NCBI GenBank assembly: GCA_930367215.1
Contig: OV884059.1
Coordinates: 238,575,803-238,639,802, forward strand
Direction: 5' to 3'
DNA: 64,000 nucleotides
Source: Pollenia angustigena
Lineage: Eukaryota > Arthropoda > Insecta > Diptera > Polleniidae
In this document: piece after piece, positions 57,522-64,000 of the stretch
Numbering within the stretch: position 1 is the stretch's first letter
Layout of the letters: every line of letters starts with the position of its first letter
Notes under the pieces: generated by a model
Databases searched by the model: none
What the model saw: only the letters and a program-made list of their open reading frames with translations
Told to the model about the DNA's origin: nothing
Translations under genes and position numbers: made by a program

Positions 57522-57838
57522 AATGGCCATTTTCTCATTAGGCGATTATCTTTTTTCCCAACGAAAAACTGCACATTAAAGAAATTTGGTTTTCTCAATG
57601 TCTCATTTGGCACTCATCTGCCAATTATTTTTTTCCCTTTTATTTGCCGTACAGATAAATTCAATCAGCTGACTCCCATCTTTTACATGTATTTTGAGTG
57701 GCGTTGCCAGCTGAAAACTTCGTTTTTTGTCGGTATATTGAGAAACCCAAAATCGTTAACGGACAGTTTATCGGTCAAATAAATTTATGTTGACATTAAG
57801 TAACAGACAGTTTGTCGATACATTGAGAAAATGACCAT
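57522..57838. mobile_element. Small MITE nested in the CCCAGCA MITE
   Basis: TGGCCATTTTCTCATTAGGCGA at the left is complemented at the right by TCGATACATTGAGAAAATGA + CCA, with a few differences. A further TTTTCTCAATGT lies inside (57591). Target duplication unclear. Confidence 0.5.
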
Positions 57839-58244
57839 AACACTGTAATACAAATATGTTAATGTAAATGTTATGTTGTTCAAAAAACATCGTTTACATT
57901 AGATCGATATAACTACAAGTGTTTTAATAACAAAAATATACTGTGAGGGTACTTTCGGAACACACTTATGTATATAGTTACATACATTTGATTGATTTTT
58001 AGATTTTCCATGATTTAACATCAAATTTTTTGTAAAAATTATATAGTATTACCGAATGTCTAACAAATATTAACGGCATATACTCCAAATTAAATTAAAT
58101 ATTTATTTAAAATCGTATAGTAATAATAATTTTTTTTGTAATGTATATTAAAGATATAATAATAAAGTTATTATTTAATATATAACTAATAATACAAAAA
58201 GTGGCGAATAAAGCTACAAAGTAATGAATTCTTGAAGCCATTAA

Positions 58245-58463
58245 GGCCCGTTTTTACGACTTACAGATAGCTAAAAGTAGACTTTAACCGGCCTTATAAA
58301 AAGTGTTTAGTTATTAAAACTTTACTTTAACCTTAAGTGAACGATTAAGTAAATTAAGGTTTATCCTATATGGTAGGTTAAAGTTAAGTTGTAATAATGG
58401 AAAACTTTTAATACGGCCGATAAAATCCTACCTTTAGCTATCGGTAAGTTGTGAAAACGGGCC
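58245..58463. mobile_element. PIF/Harbinger-like MITE with exact empty site
   Basis: Tips GGCCCGTTTTTACGACTTAC and the complement of GGCCCGTTTTCACAACTTAC, followed inward by AGATAGCTAAA / CGATAGCTAAA. TAA is duplicated on both sides (58242-58244, 58464-58466). The sibling MITE (59617) has one TAA at the same place (CATTAAAAGTAGG). The 3-bp TAA and GGCC tips fit PIF/Harbinger. 219 bp, noncoding. Confidence 0.8.
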
Positions 58464-58624
58464 TAAAAGTAGGATTGTAAATAAAGTTTTTGCTGGGAAA
58501 TGTACATATATTATAATGACTTCGGTGAACTGCTATTATATTAATACTTTAATTGATTTCCAGCTAGCATTTTGGTGATCTCTGCTAGCATTTGGAATAT
58601 CGTTTTTTCAATAATCATTGGTAC

Positions 58625-58661
58625 CCAGCAAAAACTTTACTTACAATCCTACTTTTAATGC
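58625..58661 (-). mobile_element. CCCAGCA MITE end fragment
   Basis: CCCAGCAAAAACTTTACTTA and CAATCCTACTTTTAATG are the reverse of the right end of the MITE. Nothing else of it is seen. Confidence 0.6.
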
Positions 58662-58779
58662 CAAAACCACCACCAAGACATAATTAGAACATACACAACA
58701 ACAATAACAACAATACTCGTTAGACCATATTTATCTTCAAGAAGACTTGGAAACGTAGTATTTTAAATAACTATAAACT

Positions 58780-59087
58780 CGGTGACTATTAGATCGAGAT
58801 AGTTGACACAATTATGGATCTTGGCATCTTGTTGGATGTAAAATTGGATTTTATTCAACACATAACAATGACTGTCAACAGGGCTCGTTGTACTAAGGCT
58901 TTTATTAAACGTTGGGCGAAAGAATTGAATGATCCTTTCGTCACTAAACAACTTTACACATCTCTCGTTAGACCAATCCTGGAATGCGGTTCGATTGTAT
59001 GGGATCCACATTATATGGTGCATAGTGATCAAAAATAATTCTTGCTTTTTTGCCTCCCCTCATATTCTACAAGATTATCCTTAATAC
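58780..59087 (+). pseudogene. LINE B reverse transcriptase thumb region
   Basis: DLGILLDVKLDFIQH, RARCTKAFIKRWAKELNDPF and VTKQLYTSLVRPILECGSIV, then WDPHYMV. This is the segment after the palm in jockey/CR1-group LINEs. A TAA near 59036 and loss of about ten residues precede STRLSLI. The frame is then cut by the MITE at 59088 and resumes at 59651. Confidence 0.75.
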
Positions 59088-59648
59088 CCCAGCAAAAACT
59101 TTGCTTACAAAATAAGCAGAAAAATAATGAGAATTTGACGAGCCGACTACCTACTTTTCTACTAGAAAAAGTACTTATTTTTGTTCGAGATGTCCCAAAA
59201 GTAATCCTTTATAATTTAGCCTATTATAATCTAATAAATAATATGTTTTTATTATACTTAAAATTTTTATAAAAATATGTATATAGTTACACAAAGTCAA
59301 TAAAGAATATTTTTTTTTTTTTAATTTTATTTTATTTTTTTTTTTTCTTATTTTATTTTTTTTTTCTGTCTCTGGCGGGATTCGATCGCGCAACCTCGGT
59401 GCTGATAGACTAGCTCGCTACCAGCTAGTCTACCGGGGCTGTGTAGTTTTTGTATTAAAAAAAATATGTTTTTTGACTATAATGACTAAAATTACATTTT
59501 TGTTGTCATTATGAAAATTTAAAAAGATATAATAATAAAGTTATTATTTAATATATAAGAAATAATCCAAAAAGTGGCGAATAAAGCTACAAAGTAATGA
59601 ATTCTTGAAGTCATTAAAAGTAGGATTGTAAGTAAAGTTTTTGCTGGG
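59088..59648 (+). mobile_element. CCCAGCA-type MITE in LINE B, with SINE inside
   Basis: CCCAGCAAAAACTTTGCTTA at the left and the complement of CCCAGCAAAAACTTTACTTA at the right. AC flanks both ends (59086-59087, 59649-59650). Removing it and one AC restores the LINE frame (LSLIRLPTLKSRRVM). 561 bp including a SINE. Superfamily not assigned. Confidence 0.8.
59309..59452 (-). mobile_element. tRNA-derived SINE with A-rich tail
   Basis: Minus strand: GCCCCGGTAGACTAGCTGGT (A-box region), GCGCGATCGAATCCCGCCAG (B-box region), then about 85 bases of A runs with T breaks. A perfect 10-bp stem, TAGACTAGCT...AGCTAGTCTA, replaces a normal D arm. It has no body beyond the tRNA-like part, so it is a very short SINE or a retroposed tRNA-like RNA. 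Confidence 0.65.
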
Positions 59649-59650
59649 AC

Positions 59651-60011
59651 GTTTGCCAACACTGAAAAGTCGCAGAGTTATGCTACATGTCTCATTTGTA
59701 ATTAACTTAATAAATGGAAAAGTATGCTCAAATTTTTTATTAAGTAGTTTATCTTTTAACATTCCACGACGTACGGTACGGTACTTTAATCCCTTATTTA
59801 TAAAAACTTTCCGAACTAACTATGCTATGGCAGACCCATTTAGAAAACTGTTTTGTTGCTTCAATGAAATGTTTGAATTTATGGATTTTTCTCTGGATTT
59901 AAATATTGTTAAACGTAATATTATACTTAAGTTAAATACTCATTTATATTAGGCTGTAAGGATTTATCCATAGACCTAAATATATATTAAATAAAGAAAT
60001 AAATAAATAAA
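59651..60011 (+). pseudogene. LINE B C-terminus and AAAT-repeat tail
   Basis: RLPTLKSRRVMLHVSFVINL, INGKVCSNFLLSSLSFN, then FRTNYAMADPFRKLFCCFNE and LNIVKRNIILK, ending at TAG 59950-59952. A short UTR leads to AAATAAATAAATAAAT, a typical LINE 3' tail. The C-terminal frame is open over about 100 residues. Confidence 0.78.
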
Positions 60012-60215
60012 TGTATGTATGTATGTAACGTATGGACTCCAAAACGCCAGGGAATCTTCAGAATATTCAGGTGGATGAAGTATGATTTTGGATTTTCGGT
60101 CCGCGGGAGGAGGGGCGTGGCAAAATCTAATATTAATATTGTATCACCAATGACATCTATATAATTTGGACGATTTTTTCTTTAAAATGATCGCCATGGT
60201 CCAACTTAGATTTTG
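60012..60215 (+). mobile_element. Helitron fragment
   Basis: TATGTAACGTATGGACTCCA, then GGGAATCTTCAGAATATTCA and TTTAAAATGATCGCCATGGT, match the minus strand of 6250-5770. It lacks both Helitron ends. It is joined at 60213 to a 56-bp piece of the repeat end described at 52330-52375. Confidence 0.65.
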
Positions 60216-61089
60216 CGTTGCAAGTGTTGAGGCTGTTTTTTTTTTTTTTTTTTTTTTGTTGCACAGTGTAATATAATTAATGTAGTTATCTGTCCAAAAT
60301 CTAAACTTCAGTTTCCAGTATCTAGTCCTATCCTCGGCGATCAATAGTGTGACCAGATTTTCCAATAATATAAAGCTAAATCATGTTTAAAATAGAGGTT
60401 AAAAGGGCTAAAAAAATAAAATTTAGAGCCAAAAAGTAAAGCTTAATTTTTTAATAGTTTTCTAATAGTAACTCTTAATTATTTCGATATTTTTCAAAGA
60501 CTAAATAGTGTCTATGAAGGAAAATATTTTATATAAATATATTTTTGATAGCGGTGCGGTGAATATGAGTACAAATAAAAAAATTCAACTTTGGCGAATG
60601 CGATTACTTCAAAAGATCAAAAGTCATATGCAATTAAATTTGTTTAATTATAATACAAATACATATGTACTGTATAAACGAAGGATTTATTAAATATTAA
60701 CATATTTTACATACATTTGTACTCATTTGCTGCAACACCGCCATTGCTCAAAAAAATACATCTCGAAATAAACGTGTTTCAAGTTTTTGATTTGCTCGCA
60801 GCACTTAGAAAAAATAACGACAAAATATAGATGCTTTTTAAACACAATATAAATAAAACATAGCGAACAATTTTGCACCACTAAAAATATATATAATTTT
60901 TTGAGTTAAGACGACGTTGCAGAAAATAAGCGATTTACGCATTCATACTTATTTTTAAAATACATAAAATTAAACAGAAACATTATGAAAATTAAACTTA
61001 ATCCCGTAAATACATTTAAATTTAAGGGATACAAAGCAAAAAAATTTCATTATAATAATTAAATTTAAAAAATTAGGTTCTACAAAAGT
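60216..61089. other. Unassigned DNA with a T21-22 run
   Basis: A T run at about 60236-60257 lies between GTGTTGAGGCTG and GTTGCACAGTG. The rest shows no recognised feature. Confidence 0.4.
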
Positions 61090-61765
61090 CCAGACCATAT
61101 GATAACCTACACCACAGTATTAAAAAACACATGATGCGTATATGTCCATATAAATATGGATTTCTCTATGTTTATAAACGTCATTAAAATCGGTTTGAAA
61201 GTTTGTGAGAGGCAGAAATCGCCCCCTACCTCCGCTTGTGGTCCTATTTTTGAAAAACTGTATAGTTTATGTGTCCATATAGATATGGATCTATCTATGT
61301 TTTGAGTTTCATAAAAATCGGTTTGAAGGGCAGAAATTGCCCCTGTCTTCCCTCGTGGTCTTATTTTTAAAAAATGCATCTCTTTTGTGTCCATAAAGAT
61401 ATGGTTCTATGTATGTTTTAAATTTCATTAAAATCTGTTTGATAGTTTCTGAGAGGAAGAAATTTCCCCATATCTTCCCTCGTGGTCCTTAGATTCGGCC
61501 CATTTTCAATAGGCTTGGTCCTTGTGCCAATAAGAATCTATCTACCAAATGTTATCAAATTATCTCCAAAATTGCACTTTGCGCACAAGGTTACATGGAC
61601 AGCCAGCCTGCCAGCCAGCCGGACGGACATCGTTAGTTAGACTTAGAATCACTTTTTAAGTCGATCGGTAAACTTAAAGGTGGGTCTAGGACCAATATTT
61701 TAGGGCGTTACACACATCAGCACAAATGCATAATACCCTCTCCACTATTGTAGTGTGGGTATAAT
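61090..61765 (+). repeat. Mini-me-type repeat with internal tandem units
   Basis: Three degenerate units of about 122 bp (61135-61490), each with TGTCCATAWARATATGG, ATTAAAATCNGTTTGA and CTTCCCTCGTGGTC. The end is GACAGCCAGCCTGCCAGCCA, GGACGGACATCG, ACCAATATTTTAGGGCG and GTGTGGGTATAATAC. Same family as 19860-20475. Confidence 0.65.
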
Positions 61766-62159
61766 ACAACTGTTAAACGTATAAGAATTATAAGCAACAG
61801 TTTACTTGTAACAATATCAAAGTTTAAACAAAAACATCAACAATAAACAGTCAGTTAATCTCTTCTTACATTCCCCACTACAATTGATTGGAATTCTTCC
61901 AACATTAATTGTAGTTGTAAGTGAATTACACATAGGGATGAAACGATACGAGTAAATACAAGTACATATTCGATACTTTTATATAAGTACCAACTATTTT
62001 TGTAATCGATACTTAGCAACCGAGTACCAAGTAGTATCGGTAAAAATATACTCGGTATCGGTCAAAAGTAATCGTTTTACTTTGGTATTGAAATAATTCT
62101 TAAATATTTGATTATTTTCCAAAGCTGGAGCAGCTGTAACGGTATCAAGAAACCGTTTG
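61766..62159. other. Unassigned DNA with hAT-like tip
   Basis: TAGGGATGAAACGATACGAG (61934) resembles the start of hAT-type MITEs, followed by ATCGATACT/AGTATCGGTA units to 62060. No matching right end found. Confidence 0.35.
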
Positions 62160-62625
62160 ACCAGTAAACACCTATAAACCACATATCGTCTAAGTCCATT
62201 TCCTACATTTCTTGCTATAGGAAGTCCCTTATCATCTCGCGATAGCGAACACCATTCACGGTAATTGCTTGGCCGACCTAATTTTCGAAGAAATACGGCC
62301 CAATAACGCCGCGAGCCGTAGAACTAACTGGGCGAGCATGCACATATGTTTTCCCATATTCTACAGATCCAGTTTGCTGAAATTTGCGTACAATTCTCCC
62401 GATTGTGGAAACATTTGGTCGATGGTCGATTATGCTGACCAAAAAAATCACGATGTGAACGAAATGCATTTTGATTGAACGCCCATTTTCGTAACATGCT
62501 TTAACAATCTTAACGCGCTGCTCAATTGTGCACCTCTCAATGTTAGAAGTTGATAAATACAAAGAAAGGCCAATTTAAGTTGCGCAAAAAACTTGACGTT
62601 AAGGTGTGACTTACAATTAACATCG
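62160..62625 (-). pseudogene. Tc1/mariner-type element remnant
   Basis: Minus strand: an end resembling GTGACTTACAATTAACATCG, then CTIEQRVKIVKACYENGRSI (helix-turn-helix region), DHRPNVSTIGRIVRKFQQTG with SVEY, then after a deletion GVIGPYFFEN, GQAITVNGVRYREMI. The order and residues parallel the element at 27791-28682 (IGPYFFQN, GVRYREMI), but here more of the N-terminus and less of the catalytic part survives. Multiple stops. Confidence 0.7.
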
Positions 62626-63290
62626 TGGATTATGGTTTTACCACCCTTTATTATACATCATTTTGACTTAGCTGTAAAATTTCCTTTGCACGATTTTTTG
62701 TGCAGATAAATCAAAATGCAGCTATGTTAAATTTATTTAGCTGCCTTAATGTGCAATTACGCAATTGTGGTTACCTGCATAACTAAAATAAAGTGTTTGA
62801 TAATAACAATGACGTTCAAACAAACTGTAGTCATCTGTTATGCATTTTTGTAATGAACGAGGTAACCGAATTGGTAACAATAAAGTGGGGAACAGAATTT
62901 TCGCTGTAGTAAAACGTTAAGAATAGCGCTGCAAGCTATCAAAAGCTAAAAACGCCAGTTTCAAGGTAGTGTCAACAGAATACATAGTTGTAGAAGTCGT
63001 TGCAGTTGAAACCCAAATTCGAAATTTTTAACTTAGTTGCGCTACAGAGCATTCGGCAGCTTTAGATACTACTACAACTACTTTATTCTGTTCCAGGCCT
63101 AAGATTTACGATTCCTTTCATATAATCGTGTTAAAGTTGCTGTAACCGCAAACCAAATGCATGAGTGTAGGTACATGCAAACAAAATAAATGAATTATAA
63201 TGATGCCACTTGACTTTTTTGCGATTTTTGTTTTAATAAACAGCTTAAATGAATATTTGTTATGGATAGTTATGTGTAATGGATTTTTTA
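62626..63290. other. Unassigned DNA
   Basis: No recognised feature. Confidence 0.4.
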
Positions 63291-63575
63291 TGTAAGCTGC
63301 TGACTTTGATGTTTTAAATGAAAATATTTTACAACTGCCCAAAAATATGATAAATATGCAGGTATACAAAAGGCACGTAAAAAGGATTTTGAAGAATAAT
63401 TACAGAAAATATGTATTTTGGACAGTTAAGTCAAAGTGCAGCTAACTTTGATTTTTTGTATGAAAATAATTTGAAAATGTCAAAAATTTTGGGCATTTAT
63501 CTCAAATGTGCAGATATAGAAAGTGCACTTAAAAAATAAATTTTGTATGGAATTTTAAAGAATAATGACAAATAA
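63291..63575. repeat. Diverged tandem duplication
   Basis: GCTGACTTTGATGTTTTAAA...GAAGAATAATTAC and GCTAACTTTGATTTTTTGTA...AAAGAATAATGAC align as two copies about 140 bp apart with gaps. Confidence 0.4.
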
Positions 63576-64000
63576 GAACATTAAAAAAAAATTTTTTAAG
63601 AAACGCTTTTCTTAAAAAAGAACATTTAAAAAAATTTTGCCCTCCTTGTCATCAGGAATATGTATGCCTGCAAAGTTTCATCCATTTGCATTGAGTAAAA
63701 GGCAGTTAAATTAACGTTACAAGATTTGATTTTCCGAAGTGAAGCTAAAGAAAAGGTCTTAAAAATGTTTGTCTGTCTCTCCTAAATTTAATAACAAATC
63801 TTTAGCATAAGGCTTACAAATGTTTAAGTTTGAGTGTTTAAACTGTAAGAAATGTTCAATTGAAATCGGAGTAAGTATTCAATTCAACTTGAACAGTTAA
63901 CAAGAAACATATGCAAAACAAGGATTCATTAAGGGAAGCTTGTAATATATAATATATGTAATATATTGATTTATAAAAAAAAACTTTTGTTGTAAAATTT
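63576..64000. other. Unassigned DNA to window end
   Basis: No recognised feature. Confidence 0.4.

Larger units (their letters stand above)
56318..58500 (+). mobile_element. CCCAGCA-type MITE, copy with three nested insertions
   Basis: Left end AGCAAAAACTTTGCTTACAA (first C degenerate) and right end TTGTAAATAAAGTTTTTGCT + GGG, matching the sibling at 59088-59648. Shared internal blocks include ATTTGACGAGCCGACTACTT and GTTCGAGATGTCCC on the left and AAAGTGGCGAATAAAGCTAC on the right. The extra length is due to elements at 56475, 57522 and 58245. Confidence 0.75.

Overview
The window looks like transposon-dense, AT-rich intergenic DNA from an insect, most probably a higher fly. The reasons are the mix of repeats: BEL/Pao, several non-LTR retrotransposon families, Tc1/mariner-type, hAT, piggyBac-like and foldback elements, Helitrons, and short repeats beginning with a 'ctatattcggctgtgccgaa'-like sequence and ending in a GACG/GACA run plus GGGTATAAAA, as in dipteran mini-me-type repeats. 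I see no intact host protein gene, no bacterial features and no intact tRNA or rRNA gene. Every recognisable coding stretch is a decayed transposon fragment.

Layout. 0-1.5 kb: BEL/Pao gag-protease remnant fused to its 3' LTR. 2.2-3.8 kb: first copy of a TA-flanked inverted-repeat element (family I). 5.2-6.3 kb: reverse-oriented Helitron with internal tandem repeats. 6.6-12.4 kb: one LINE (A) cut by three DNA elements, a TA-flanked element (family II) and two foldback elements, the foldbacks with 8-bp target duplications. 14.7-16.8 kb: TTAA-flanked piggyBac-like element holding LINE and mariner scraps. 16.9-17.5 kb: mini-Helitron, then a long hairpin whose arms differ only at sites that become G-U pairs in the minus-strand RNA. 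17.7-19.7 kb: reverse LINE (D, same family as A) and family I copy 2. 20-26 kb: small inverted-repeat elements, a LINE RNase H end, and a tRNA-like SINE family.

27-36 kb: a mariner-type element with both ends but an internally deleted transposase, a 1.5-kb hAT-type element with an exact 8-bp duplication, a split hAT transposase pseudogene with an internal 652-bp tandem duplication, and family I copy 3 nested in a SINE. 24.9-34.7 kb also holds three hammerhead-ribozyme-like motifs. 37.1-38.1 kb: family II copy 2. 39.9-49.8 kb: a mini-me-like element and a 9-kb tandem array of ~1.32-kb units arranged partly as 2.64-kb dimers; a diverged single relative lies at 14.2 kb. 50-55 kb: SINEs, a Helitron fragment and further MITEs. 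56.3-58.5 kb: a MITE containing three other elements. 58.8-60 kb: another LINE interrupted by a sibling MITE that itself holds a SINE. 60-64 kb: Helitron, mini-me-type and mariner fragments, then unassigned DNA.

The genes do not form a pathway. The useful content is the nesting order, which gives relative insertion ages and several exact empty/filled site comparisons inside one window, plus two RNA-level signals: the wobble-only hairpin at 17.3 kb and the hammerhead-like motifs.
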